Source of the DNA: an uncultured SAR86 cluster bacterium
GTDB lineage: Bacteria; Pseudomonadota; Gammaproteobacteria; Magnimaribacterales; D2472
Direction of reading: 5' to 3'
Assembly (NCBI GenBank): GCA_902582355.1
Contig: CACHRR010000006.1
Span: forward strand, 1 to 43,715
DNA: 43,715 bases
This document shows positions 26,475 through 33,995 of the stretch, in pieces. The translations under genes were made by a program, and so were the position numbers. A model generated the notes under the pieces. The model saw nothing but the letters and a program-made list of their open reading frames with translations. It was not told where the DNA came from and did no database searches. The number at the start of each line of letters is the position of its first letter. Position 1 is the stretch's first letter.

Positions 26475-27224
26475 ATGAGTAATTTTTATATATTTATATG
26501 TATTTGGTTAATTATTGGTTTTATTACATTTATATATTTATTTTTTGAGAGCGCACCCTACGGAAGACATATTAAAGAAGGTTGGGGAATTTCGATACCT
26601 GCCAAACTGGGTTGGGTAGTAATGGAGTCTCCCTGTGTATTGTTAATGCTGGCTTACGCTTTAATTGTAAAAGATAAATTAGAAATTATGCACATAGCTT
26701 TTCTTTTTTTATGGTTGTTGCATTACATCCACAGAACATTTATTTATCCTTTTAAAATTAAAATGACAAATCCAGTTATGCCAATTTCAATAGCTGTATC
26801 TGCATTTTGTTTTAATCTAATTAATGTATCTATTCAAGGTTTTGGTATTTTTTATTTTACTCAATATGATGAGAATTGGATCTTTAATCCTGTCTTTATA
26901 ATTGGTACATTAATTTTTTTCGTTGGAATGTATATTAATGTCAAATCAGACTATCTCATTAATGAAATGAAAAAAAATAAAGGTCCTGGATACCATATAC
27001 CCAATAAATTTCTATATAAATATATCTCTGCACCAAATTACTTTGGAGAAATTATTGAGTGGATTGGCTGGGCTATACTTACATTTAGTATTTCAGGAGT
27101 TGTCTTCTTATTATGGGTTGTTGCAAATCTATTCCCTAGAGCAATAGGCCATCATCAATGGTATAAAAATAAATTTGAAGATTATCCAAAAGAAAGAAAA
27201 GCTATTATTCCTGGAATTATTTAA
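26475..27224 (+). CDS. Steroid 5-alpha-reductase family membrane protein
   Basis: Integral membrane reductase related to 3-oxo-5-alpha-steroid 4-dehydrogenase (SRD5A), about 249 residues against 259 in human SRD5A1. There are six or so hydrophobic segments. The diagnostic C-terminal block is present: GPGYHIPNKFLYKYISAPNYFGEIIEW, ANLFPRAIGHHQWY and FEDYPKERKAIIP, which binds NADPH. In bacteria the family's substrates are uncertain (enone lipids, steroids or terpenoids). ATG at 26475 is chosen; an in-frame TTG five codons upstream is possible. The gene ends 8 bp inside the convergent SDR gene. Confidence 0.85.
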   Translation: MSNFYIFICIWLIIGFITFIYLFFESAPYGRHIKEGWGISIPAKLGWVVMESPCVLLMLAYALIVKDKLEIMHIAFLFLWLLHYIHRTFIYPFKIKMTNPVMPISIAVSAFCFNLINVSIQGFGIFYFTQYDENWIFNPVFIIGTLIFFVGMYINVKSDYLINEMKKNKGPGYHIPNKFLYKYISAPNYFGEIIEWIGWAILTFSISGVVFLLWVVANLFPRAIGHHQWYKNKFEDYPKERKAIIPGII

Positions 27225-28224
27225 TTAATCCCATTTCCTTGACTTGATTTGCAATCTCTAGAATAGATTCTTCAGATGATCTTGGGTTCCATCCAAGAAG
27301 ATCTTTAGCTTTAGATGTTTTAGCAACACTTCGAACTCTTCCTATAAATGGCAATGTTATTTTTAACTGATTACTAAAATTTGCAAGGAATTTTGCAAGC
27401 CAAATAGGTACAGAAAATGTTGGTGCTTTGTTATATCCATTATCTCTTAAGAGTTTTGCTATATCCTTATACCATAAATCCCTCTCAGCTAATGCAAACC
27501 TCTCACCATTACTTGAATCATTTTGCATTGCTAAAATATGAGCTGAAGCAACATCTCGCACATCGACATAACCAAACTGAATTGGTATAGCAACAGGCAT
27601 TTTCCCTGTAACGACCATTTCAATTGCTGCATTTGAGACACCCAGATCATCGGAAAGAGTAGGTCCAATAACTAATGCAGGATTTATTACAGCTAATTGA
27701 AACGGATTGCCTTCATGTTCTATAAAATCCCATGCAGCTTTTTCAGCTAGAGTTTTACTTTTAGCATAGTTCGCAATTGTTGGACTATCAGGATTAGACC
27801 AATCAGTTTCATCGTAAAAAGTTTTCTCTTCATTCGTTTCAAAGATTGCAGCGACTGACGACGTTAAAACAACTTTCTTTACAGCATGTTTCTTTGCAAA
27901 TTTCATTGCGCGCAGGCAACCCTCAACTGCAGGTTTTACAAAATATTCTTCAGTATGATTTTGTAATGCTAGAGGTGATGCGACATGTAAAAGAAAATCA
28001 CACCCCTCCACTGCTTCATCCCAACCAGCATCACTTGTTAAATCAAAAATAAATAAATCTAAATTTTCTGTAGATGTATTATGTTTTTTGAGTGAATCGA
28101 ATACTTCATTTTTTCTTTCAGGAGATCTTATTGATCCATTTACATAATATCCTTGATCTAATAACTGTTTAATGCAATGAAGTCCGATATAACCCGTTGC
28201 GCCTGTTACCAAAACTTTTTCCAT
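27217..28224 (-). CDS. NAD(P)-dependent epimerase/reductase, extended SDR (dihydroflavonol-reductase-like)
   Basis: Extended short-chain dehydrogenase of 335 residues. The cofactor motif is VLVTGATGYIGLHCIKQLL at the N-terminus, followed by LLHVASPLAL, the catalytic serine region VVLTSSVAAIFE and the YxxxK motif in NYAKSKTLAEKAAW. The C-terminal half includes GYVDVRDVASAHILAMQN. It matches the dihydroflavonol-4-reductase/anthocyanidin-reductase-like group, which in bacteria reduces ketones or aldehydes of varied origin. It follows the amidase by 22 bp and is probably in the ald-amidase-SDR operon. Substrate unknown. Confidence 0.88.
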   Translation of the reverse strand: MEKVLVTGATGYIGLHCIKQLLDQGYYVNGSIRSPERKNEVFDSLKKHNTSTENLDLFIFDLTSDAGWDEAVEGCDFLLHVASPLALQNHTEEYFVKPAVEGCLRAMKFAKKHAVKKVVLTSSVAAIFETNEEKTFYDETDWSNPDSPTIANYAKSKTLAEKAAWDFIEHEGNPFQLAVINPALVIGPTLSDDLGVSNAAIEMVVTGKMPVAIPIQFGYVDVRDVASAHILAMQNDSSNGERFALAERDLWYKDIAKLLRDNGYNKAPTFSVPIWLAKFLANFSNQLKITLPFIGRVRSVAKTSKAKDLLGWNPRSSEESILEIANQVKEMGLIK

Positions 28225-28246
28225 AGTTATTCCATATTATTTTTTA

Positions 28247-29590
28247 TTAATTATATCTCGATTTCTCTATTGCAGCTGCATATCTAATGACGAGTTTATC
28301 CTCCCATCTCTTTGCAATGATTGAAATGCCTACAGGAAATTGATTTATGTCAAAGTACGGGATTGTTATATGCGGCATACCATTATGAGCTGCATATCCA
28401 CCACTGCTGAAGTATGGCACTTCACCCATAGCCTTATAGTCACCTCCTACATAATTTATTTTCCATGCAGGCCCTCTTGTTAAACCTATGAAAGCATCTA
28501 ATTCATATTTATTTAATAATCTAATAGTTTGTTTATATGAGTTTTTAATTTTTTGTTTTGCCAGCTGATACTTTATATAACTATCACTTTCAATAGACTT
28601 ATAAAAAATATCTTGACCAAAATATGGCATCATTAATTCTTTATTAGAGTCATTAAATTTAATAATTTCTTCAAGAGTTTTATTAGATGAACTAGAATTT
28701 TTCAAATATTTTTCTAAGCCCACTCTAAATTCATAGAGAAGAATATAATACTCAGCATCTTCGGGATAGATTCTTTTGTCATCTATATCTATAACGATCC
28801 CTCCCAAAGAAGCTACAATTTTTTTTATCTCATTGTGTAATTTTATAACCACTGGATCTTTGCTTTTTGAATTGAGCAATCCAAAACGAACACCGTCCAA
28901 TCTTAAATTACTTATTTCTTCTGAAAAGTTATAATTAAAATCAGCTGGAATAAGCAGAGTAGCCGGGTCATTAATATCAACTCCTGAGATAACTTCCAAA
29001 GTTTTTGCAACAATTTCAACAGAGTTTCCCATTGGTCCTGCAGTATCTTGTGAGGATGAAATGGGTATGATTCCTGATCTGCTAACTAAACCTGTTGTAG
29101 GCTTCATACCAACGATTCCATTAATTGATGAGGGGCAAGATATTGAACCATTTGTTTCAGTTCCAATTGCAATATCTACAATCCCAGCAGCTACTGCAAC
29201 TGCGGAACCAGAGCTTGATCCACATGGATTATAATTATCATGAAGAAAGTGTCTTGTTTGTCCTCCGTAACTTGACCATCCACTTACTGAATCTTCAGAT
29301 CTGAAATTTGCCCATTCAGATAAGTTTGCTTTACCTAAGATAAAATAATTGGATCTTAACAACTTGTTAATTATGAAAGCATTCGATTTTGCAATGTTAT
29401 CTTTTAAAGCAATTGAACCTGCTGATGTAACTCTGTTTTTTATATCAATGTTATCTTTAATTACGATATCAATTGAGCTTATGTTTGAATCTTTTTTATA
29501 AACTTCAATTAATGAATTTTTTTCATCATTTGCTATTGAAAAAAAAGATATGATTAAGAGAGCTTTAAAAATAATTGGTTTTTTAAACAT
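28247..29590 (-). CDS. Secreted amidase (amidase-signature family)
   Basis: Amidase-signature hydrolase of 447 residues with an N-terminal signal peptide (IIFKALLIISFFSIAN). The Ser-cisSer-Lys triad is visible: K45 in VIKDNID, the cis-serine in GSSSGSAVAVAAG and the nucleophile in GTETNGSISCPSS. GMKPTTGLVSRSGIIPIS and SQDTAGPMG follow as in the family. The segment before the catalytic lysine is shorter than usual because the leader replaces it. It would release ammonia or amines from amides in the periplasm. It lies 14 bp after alanine dehydrogenase, a pairing that suggests nitrogen scavenging (inference). Confidence 0.9.
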   Translation of the reverse strand: MFKKPIIFKALLIISFFSIANDEKNSLIEVYKKDSNISSIDIVIKDNIDIKNRVTSAGSIALKDNIAKSNAFIINKLLRSNYFILGKANLSEWANFRSEDSVSGWSSYGGQTRHFLHDNYNPCGSSSGSAVAVAAGIVDIAIGTETNGSISCPSSINGIVGMKPTTGLVSRSGIIPISSSQDTAGPMGNSVEIVAKTLEVISGVDINDPATLLIPADFNYNFSEEISNLRLDGVRFGLLNSKSKDPVVIKLHNEIKKIVASLGGIVIDIDDKRIYPEDAEYYILLYEFRVGLEKYLKNSSSSNKTLEEIIKFNDSNKELMMPYFGQDIFYKSIESDSYIKYQLAKQKIKNSYKQTIRLLNKYELDAFIGLTRGPAWKINYVGGDYKAMGEVPYFSSGGYAAHNGMPHITIPYFDINQFPVGISIIAKRWEDKLVIRYAAAIEKSRYN

Positions 29591-29604
29591 TCTTCAAATA
29601 TGAT

Positions 29605-30690
29605 CTATTCAAGCGCTTCTTTAACACTTGGATGAATGATATGTCCATCAAGAATGTTTAAACCATTATTCAAATGTTTATCTAAATTCAGTGCATTAGC
29701 TATTCCATTATTTGCAAGATTTTCCACATATGAAAGAGAAACTTTATTTAGAGCTTCTGTTGCAGTTAGAGGCACTGCGCCAGGCATATTTGTAACACAA
29801 TAATGCAAGATATCATTCTCTACAAATGTTGGATTGTCGTGAGTAGTAGGCCTACTAGTTTCAAAACATCCACCTTGATCAATTGAAATATCAACCATAA
29901 CTGTCCCAGGCTGCATTGGCTTGAGCATATCCTTTGTGATAACTTTAGGTGCCTCTTTTCCGACTACATATACGCTCCCAATAACAAGATCAGAATCGTT
30001 GATTGATGACTGAATTGAATCTTTAGAAGATAAAATATATTCAACATTATTTGATCCAAATTTTGATTTTAATTCGTCTAATTTTTTTTGAGATGAATCA
30101 ACAACTTTTACAAGTGCTTTATTATCAATAGATTTTAAAATGGATTGAGTTCCTGCAACGCCGGCGCCAATTACTGTTACAACTCTGGGGCTCATTCCAT
30201 TCATTTGTCCAATCATGACACCTTTACCCTTATTGTGTTTTAAAAGATGATACGATCCAACTATAAAAGCCAATTGACCTGCAATAGTGCTCATTGGTGC
30301 TAATAGTGGCATTGTACCGTCCGGAGCTGTTACTGTTTCATATGCAATACCTGTAACCCCGGTATCAATCAATTTTTTTGCGTTATCTGGATCTCCTGCT
30401 AAATGCAAATATGCAAAAAGAGTTAAATCGCTTCTTAAAAACTTATACTCATCTGGAATTGGCTCTTTAACTTTAACTATCATTTCTGAAGACTTATAAA
30501 CCTCTTCAGCTGAATCAATAATTTTTGCTCCAAAATTTTTGTATTGAGCATCAAAAAATCCAATACTTGCTCCAGCATTTTTTTGAACAAGTATTTCATG
30601 ACCAGAATTGACCAAATACTTAACAGAGTTAGGAGTTAATCCTACTCTGTTTTCATTGTTTTTTACTTCGGATGGAACACCAATGATCAT
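29605..30690 (-). CDS. ald: Alanine dehydrogenase
   Basis: NAD-dependent interconversion of L-alanine with pyruvate and ammonia; 361 residues, typical length (about 370). Motifs are MIIGVPSEVKNNENRVGLTP with the substrate-binding arginine, VKVKEP near residue 75 with the catalytic lysine, the histidine in YLHLAGD, the Rossmann motif VTVIGAGVAGTQS, VDISIDQGGCFETSRPTTH and the C-terminal GLNILDGHIIHPSV. It heads an operon with the secreted amidase and an SDR. A terminator ends only about 20 bp before the start, leaving room for a minimal promoter; a TACATT lies 9 nt before the ATG. Confidence 0.96.
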   Translation of the reverse strand: MIIGVPSEVKNNENRVGLTPNSVKYLVNSGHEILVQKNAGASIGFFDAQYKNFGAKIIDSAEEVYKSSEMIVKVKEPIPDEYKFLRSDLTLFAYLHLAGDPDNAKKLIDTGVTGIAYETVTAPDGTMPLLAPMSTIAGQLAFIVGSYHLLKHNKGKGVMIGQMNGMSPRVVTVIGAGVAGTQSILKSIDNKALVKVVDSSQKKLDELKSKFGSNNVEYILSSKDSIQSSINDSDLVIGSVYVVGKEAPKVITKDMLKPMQPGTVMVDISIDQGGCFETSRPTTHDNPTFVENDILHYCVTNMPGAVPLTATEALNKVSLSYVENLANNGIANALNLDKHLNNGLNILDGHIIHPSVKEALE

Positions 30691-30710
30691 ATTATGTAAA
30701 ATGTAACATA

Positions 30711-30740
30711 AAAAAAAGAAGCTGCCTAAGACAGCTTCTT
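30711..30740 (-). terminator. Intrinsic terminator upstream of ald
   Basis: Stem AGAAGCTG / CAGCTTCT with a 7 nt loop, flanked by A and T runs so it can work in both directions. It ends the lipoprotein gene at 30755. Confidence 0.85.
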
Positions 30741-30754
30741 ATTTTTTTTAAGAA

Positions 30755-31612
30755 TTAACTTCTTGTAGTAAAATCTGGCATAAATTCTTTATCTTGGCTA
30801 TTGTAAAAAGTCCAGCTGTGATATACATCTGGCATCTCTGCACATGATGCAAACTCACTAAATTTAGGAAACATCTCGCCTCTAACATCTTTTTCAAATG
30901 AAGAATTTGCTTTATCCATTGAATCAGAACTATTGGTGAAAGTTGCCCACAAAAAATCTATATCTGATTCTACATGAGAACCATCTTCATTTTTATGTGC
31001 AAAATAATTACCTATAGAATAATTTGTGCCACCATAATCAGAATTACTTACAGCATTTACAAAACTAGGTAAAAATTCTTTGGCATCAGAACTATCTGAC
31101 TCCTCTTTAAAATTACATTGATAAAATTCACTGTAAAAATAGCCACTCTCATTAGAGTCCCCATAAGTATTTACTTCTATAGGATATTCTGCATCAAAAG
31201 AATTTCTTCCTGCACCATCACAAGTCATAACATTTGAGAATTCTTCTGCCCAAGATTGAGCCTTTTCATTTTGTGCCCATGCAGACCACTCAGAATCAGC
31301 ATCTGCTTCTGAACTCCAATTAAGTTCCCACCACATGGTATCTCCAAATGCATTGGTTTCAGCTGCAGGCACATAGCCCCATGCACCTAAAAGTGAATCT
31401 GATGTTATGAGCTTTTGCCATGCAGCTATCATAGTCATTGCATTTTCTGCACTAAAATCTGCTCCTGCGGAGCAAGCCATAAATTCTGCATATGCATTAC
31501 CGTTATAACTTGAGCTGTCTGTTGTTGGCTCCTCAACCATTTCATTTGAGCAACTTGTTACAAATATAATACTCATTAGGAAAGTTAAGACTATTTTATT
31601 ATTTTTAAACAT
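30755..31612 (-). CDS. Lipoprotein of unknown function, two similar halves
   Basis: Predicted lipoprotein of 285 residues, not recognised. The start is the ATG at 31612 because AGGAGAAG, a strong Shine-Dalgarno, precedes it; the ORF's upstream ATG lies inside that site. The lipobox is FVTSC. Two halves repeat the same plan: YAEFMACSAG...AMTMIAAWQKL...DTMWWELNW...EFSNVMTC and YSEFYQCNFK...EFLPSFVNAV...DFLWATFTN...KFSEFASC. Each half has a cysteine near its start and its end, a likely disulfide. It resembles the secreted protein at 14799-15563 in layout, so the two are probably paralogous. A terminator follows the stop. Confidence 0.6.
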   Translation of the reverse strand: MFKNNKIVLTFLMSIIFVTSCSNEMVEEPTTDSSSYNGNAYAEFMACSAGADFSAENAMTMIAAWQKLITSDSLLGAWGYVPAAETNAFGDTMWWELNWSSEADADSEWSAWAQNEKAQSWAEEFSNVMTCDGAGRNSFDAEYPIEVNTYGDSNESGYFYSEFYQCNFKEESDSSDAKEFLPSFVNAVSNSDYGGTNYSIGNYFAHKNEDGSHVESDIDFLWATFTNSSDSMDKANSSFEKDVRGEMFPKFSEFASCAEMPDVYHSWTFYNSQDKEFMPDFTTRS

Positions 31613-31670
31613 ATTTCTTCTCCTCATTAATTAATATGTGAATTATTCTCTTAAGAATCTATTCATAAAT

Positions 31671-31713
31671 TTTATAAGATCTTCTGTAAAAAGCTCTTTT
31701 GCGTTTATAAGAT
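31671..31713. repeat. Direct repeat TTTATAAGAT (two copies)
   Basis: Identical 10-mers at 31671-31680 and 31704-31713, start to start 33 bp (about three helical turns), in the 177 bp divergent region between the lipoprotein and NTF2-like genes. On the minus strand each reads ATCTTATAAA and could contain a -10 (TATAAA) or a regulator site. Nothing else is recognised in this region. Confidence 0.35.
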
Positions 31714-31789
31714 ATTACTATATAAAAAAACTAACATTACTTTTAAAATATATAATTTTTATAATTTAATAAAATATCCAAAATAATAT

Positions 31790-32185
31790 ATGAAGACAGC
31801 AAAAGATTTAATTGAAAAATGGCATAAAGTTTTCTTAACTAATGATCTGAATTTATTAGAAGATATTATTGCAGACGATGCAGTTTTTTCGTCACCAGTT
31901 GTTTTTACACCACTTGAAGGAAAAGAAATTACAATAATGTATTTGCATGCTGCAGGCCAATCATTCAATATGGACAAATTTAGATACACCAGAGAAATTC
32001 ATGATGGTATGAACTCTGTATTAGAGTTTGAAACTTTCATTGATGATGTATCTGTAAACGGTGTAGATATAATTAAATGGAATCAAGACGGAAAAATTAC
32101 AGACTTTAAAGTAATGATTAGACCATTTAAAGCAGTACAAAAAGTGCAACAAAAAATGGTCGAAGCCTTAGAAAGTCTTAATTAA
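31790..32185 (+). CDS. NTF2/SnoaL-like domain protein
   Basis: Small cytoplasmic protein of 131 residues with the SnoaL/NTF2-like alpha+beta cone pattern: a helical start (TAKDLIEKWHKVFLTNDLNLLEDIIADDAVFSSPVVF), a middle strand set and the closing DIIKWNQDGKITDFKVMIRPFKA typical of the family. Such proteins are small isomerases, hydrolases or ligand binders; no catalytic residue identifies one here. A TAAAAT box lies 14 nt upstream of the ATG. The stop overlaps that of the convergent RRM gene by 4 bp. Confidence 0.75.
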   Translation: MKTAKDLIEKWHKVFLTNDLNLLEDIIADDAVFSSPVVFTPLEGKEITIMYLHAAGQSFNMDKFRYTREIHDGMNSVLEFETFIDDVSVNGVDIIKWNQDGKITDFKVMIRPFKAVQKVQQKMVEALESLN

Positions 32186-32427
32186 TTTTTATCTTTAGGT
32201 CGTGATTCATTAACAACTAACTCTCTTCCATCAACTTCAGTTCCGTTTAATGCTTCGATGGCAGCTTCAGCTCCATCACTCATTTCAACAAAACCAAAAC
32301 CTCTTGATCGGCCAGTTGCTCTATCAGTGATAATTTTTGCAGAAGTCACTGTCCCATGCTCTGCAAAAACATTTTCTAAATCTTGGTCATTTAATCCCCA
32401 AGAAATATTTCCAACATATATATTCAT
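32182..32427 (-). CDS. Small RRM-domain RNA-binding protein
   Basis: A single RNA-recognition motif of 81 residues and little else. RNP2 is IYVGNI (residues 3-8) and RNP1 is RGFGFVEM (42-49), both with the aromatic residues that stack on RNA bases. The sequence AEHGTVTSAKIITDRATGRSRG is typical of bacterial and cyanobacterial Rbp-type proteins. It would bind single-stranded RNA, possibly as a cold-response or mRNA chaperone (family inference). A glycine-rich C-terminal tail found in longer members is missing. AGGA 8 nt before the ATG may serve as Shine-Dalgarno; the overlapping TAGGAT could instead be a -10. Confidence 0.92.
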   Translation of the reverse strand: MNIYVGNISWGLNDQDLENVFAEHGTVTSAKIITDRATGRSRGFGFVEMSDGAEAAIEALNGTEVDGRELVVNESRPKDKN

Positions 32428-32493
32428 TAATTTATCCTAGTGAGAAAAGGCAATCTTACATTAAATATAGAGAAAATAGTAAAAAATTTTTAC

Positions 32494-32604
32494 TTAATTT
32501 ACATATCCGAAATAAACAAACACTGACCAAAGACTATAGTAAATAATTGCGCCTACTGTTAATCCAATTATTAACGTTGATATTTTTATAAATAATTTAT
32601 TCAT
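32494..32604 (-). CDS. 36-residue single-span membrane peptide
   Basis: Very small ORF encoding MNKLFIKISTLIIGL then TVGAIIYYSLWSVFVYFGYVN. It has a positively charged N-terminus followed by one hydrophobic span of about 20 residues and a short aromatic tail, as expected of an inner-membrane peptide. Support for a real gene is the TATCAT hexamer exactly 6 nt before the ATG, the same spacing seen at the window's other leaderless genes, and the otherwise empty 211 bp gap it fills. It is divergent from the 95-residue membrane protein across 34 bp. Function unknown; chance ORF remains possible. Confidence 0.5.
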   Translation of the reverse strand: MNKLFIKISTLIIGLTVGAIIYYSLWSVFVYFGYVN

Positions 32605-32610
32605 ACATTA

Positions 32611-32630
32611 ATGATATCAAAAGTTATAAT
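32611..32630. promoter_or_regulatory. Compact divergent promoter pair for two small membrane proteins
   Basis: TATCAT on the minus strand (32611-32616) lies 6 nt before the 36-residue ORF. TATAAT on the plus strand (32625-32630) lies 8 nt before the 95-residue gene. Both fit in a 34 bp intergenic region. Confidence 0.5.
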
Positions 32631-32638
32631 ACTAAACT

Positions 32639-32926
32639 ATGGAGATTAATTGGGTATTGGTTGGCTGGATTATTGATATGGTCTTGAATGGAATTGTGTG
32701 GCTTGTAATTGCTGTAATTGCCGTACCATTAATTGATAAGACTGACAAATGGACAAGAAAATCTGTAAAATTAATGGGTAAAGTTGATGATTGGGCAAGA
32801 GAATTTTTAGAAAAATTGTTTGAATGGATAGAAGAGAAGAATCTTACAATTTTATTTGCTTTTTTATTAATGATTATTTTGGGTATCTTAGCTCAGATAG
32901 GCTTAATACCAAAATTGATAAGTTAA
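32639..32926 (+). CDS. Small membrane protein of unknown function
   Basis: 95 residues with two predicted membrane spans (VLVGWIIDMVLNGIVWLVIAVIAVP at the N-terminus and LTILFAFLLMIILGILAQIGL near the C-terminus). Between them lies a charged amphipathic segment (DKTDKWTRKSVKLMGKVDDWAREFLEKLFEW) that probably lies along the membrane surface. I do not recognise a family. TATAAT lies 8 nt before the ATG, so the leader is at most 1-3 nt. It is divergent from the 36-residue membrane peptide. Confidence 0.65.
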   Translation: MEINWVLVGWIIDMVLNGIVWLVIAVIAVPLIDKTDKWTRKSVKLMGKVDDWAREFLEKLFEWIEEKNLTILFAFLLMIILGILAQIGLIPKLIS

Positions 32927-32950
32927 TTAGTTCATTTTCACTAATTAAAA

Positions 32951-33379
32951 TTATTTCCAAGTGCCGTATTCACTTCTTCCTTTTTTTCTCAATCCATGAG
33001 GACCAGCAAAAAAAATTGTAATTGGCTTAATGCCTGGTTCTAGGTCAACTCGGTGTAAATTGTCAGCACTTCTGAAACCTATATAAAATTTTCCACGCCA
33101 TTTTCTTTCTTTTTTAATGTTTGTCTCCCAGTAACCACCACTTAAAATAACTGTAATATATGGGAAGGGATGATTATGCAGTCCAATTCCATGGTCATTA
33201 TCTATAATATGATTAATAAATATATTGAAAGGAAACCATTTTGGTCTTTTTCTAAATAGTAAATAATACCTGTCAGTCCATGGTTTAGCTAAATGATATT
33301 CTGGGTGTGAAAGACCTCTGTCCATCACAACTCTTTTTCGTCCTAATTTCTCTAGTATCTTAAGAAAAAACATATACAT
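32951..33379 (-). CDS. Cupin-fold protein of unknown function
   Basis: About 142 residues with a small cupin domain: RYYLLFRKRPKWFPFNIFINHIIDNDHG, HNHPFPYITVILSGGYWE, and FRSADNLHRVDLEPG. The histidines in GIGLHNHP and NLHRV match cupin metal ligands. Similar short cupins (pattern HDHPWDF...LRGGYWE) are common among hypothetical proteins of phages and marine bacteria. The enzyme activity, if any, is unknown. The ORF opens with TTG at 33403; ATG at 33379 or 33373 is more likely because residues before it look unlike coding sequence. It is not clear which of the two ATGs is used. Confidence 0.65.
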   Translation of the reverse strand: MYMFFLKILEKLGRKRVVMDRGLSHPEYHLAKPWTDRYYLLFRKRPKWFPFNIFINHIIDNDHGIGLHNHPFPYITVILSGGYWETNIKKERKWRGKFYIGFRSADNLHRVDLEPGIKPITIFFAGPHGLRKKGRSEYGTWK

Positions 33380-33431
33380 AATAATGCCACAACAGTTAGT
33401 CAAAATAAATTTAACTCATGGACACATACCC

Positions 33432-33480
33432 CATAAAAAAGCCCTCTAGTGTGGGCTTTATAGTAAATTGGCATCCCGTA
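33432..33480. repeat. Direct repeat copy A (copy of the tRNA-Glu 3' end and its terminator)
   Basis: 49 nt nearly identical to 34283-34332 (one mismatch, one indel in the A-run). The last 12 nt (33469-33480) equal the CCA end and acceptor strand of tRNA-Glu. The copies are 851 bp apart and enclose a lipoprotein gene: the layout of attL/attR after tRNA-site integration. Confidence 0.75.
33434..33459 (-). terminator. Terminator-like hairpin within repeat copy A
   Basis: AAAGCCC / GGGCTTT stem followed by T on the minus strand. It is the duplicated tRNA-Glu terminator and now serves the lipoprotein gene at 33522. Confidence 0.65.
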
Positions 33481-33489
33481 TGGGATGCC
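33470..33489. repeat. 8 bp hairpin made from the truncated tRNA acceptor strand
   Basis: GGCATCCC-gtat-GGGATGCC. One arm is the duplicated tRNA-Glu 3' strand. The other arm is its complement and does not match the true tRNA 5' strand. Read on the minus strand the hairpin is followed by A, giving a GCCA end like a tRNA minihelix. Confidence 0.6.
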
Positions 33490-33521
33490 TTAGTTTCTTT
33501 AAAATTAATAATTAAAAAAAT

Positions 33522-33983
33522 TTATATGCATGGAACATCGGTACTTCTATCTTTCGCTTCTAATGAATTAATCTTCCATCCATCAGAAGTATTGATATAA
33601 ACATAATGTGTCCTGCCTTCGAAAAGCAATTTATCATTGTTATTGTATCTAGAGTAATCAGCGCATAATAAATAAGTATCATCTTCAACATTAGTTACGC
33701 TAATATTATCTATCACGCTGTATGCGTAACCTTCTTGTATATTGGCTTTGATGTCTTTAAATAAACGAATTATATCTTCATCTGTTTCCGCAATGACATT
33801 AAATGATTTTGAATCAACTGGGGTGTCAAAATAAGTAGCAATACTTTCAAAATCATTGGCAATAAAATCATCTACATAGAGTCGATATAATTTTTGTATT
33901 TCAAATCTATTTAAATCATCTTCACTATTTACAGAACAGCTTACTGCAAAAAAGATACAACAAATCATTATCAACTTTTTCAT
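33522..33983 (-). CDS. Small lipoprotein with SnoaL/NTF2-like domain
   Basis: Predicted lipoprotein of 153 residues. The start is the ATG at 33983, preceded by GAGAG as a weak Shine-Dalgarno, giving signal MKKLIMICCIFFAVSC with the lipobox AVSC. The mature part has the SnoaL-like plan: LYRLYVDDFIANDFESIATYFDTPV, a strand-rich middle and DGWKINSLEAKDRS at the end. It is not homologous enough to the cytoplasmic NTF2-like protein at 31790 to call them paralogs by eye. It is the only gene between the tRNA-Glu direct repeats, so it may be cargo of an integrated element. Function unknown. Confidence 0.7.
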   Translation of the reverse strand: MKKLIMICCIFFAVSCSVNSEDDLNRFEIQKLYRLYVDDFIANDFESIATYFDTPVDSKSFNVIAETDEDIIRLFKDIKANIQEGYAYSVIDNISVTNVEDDTYLLCADYSRYNNNDKLLFEGRTHYVYINTSDGWKINSLEAKDRSTDVPCI

Positions 33984-33995
33984 AACATCTCTCAT

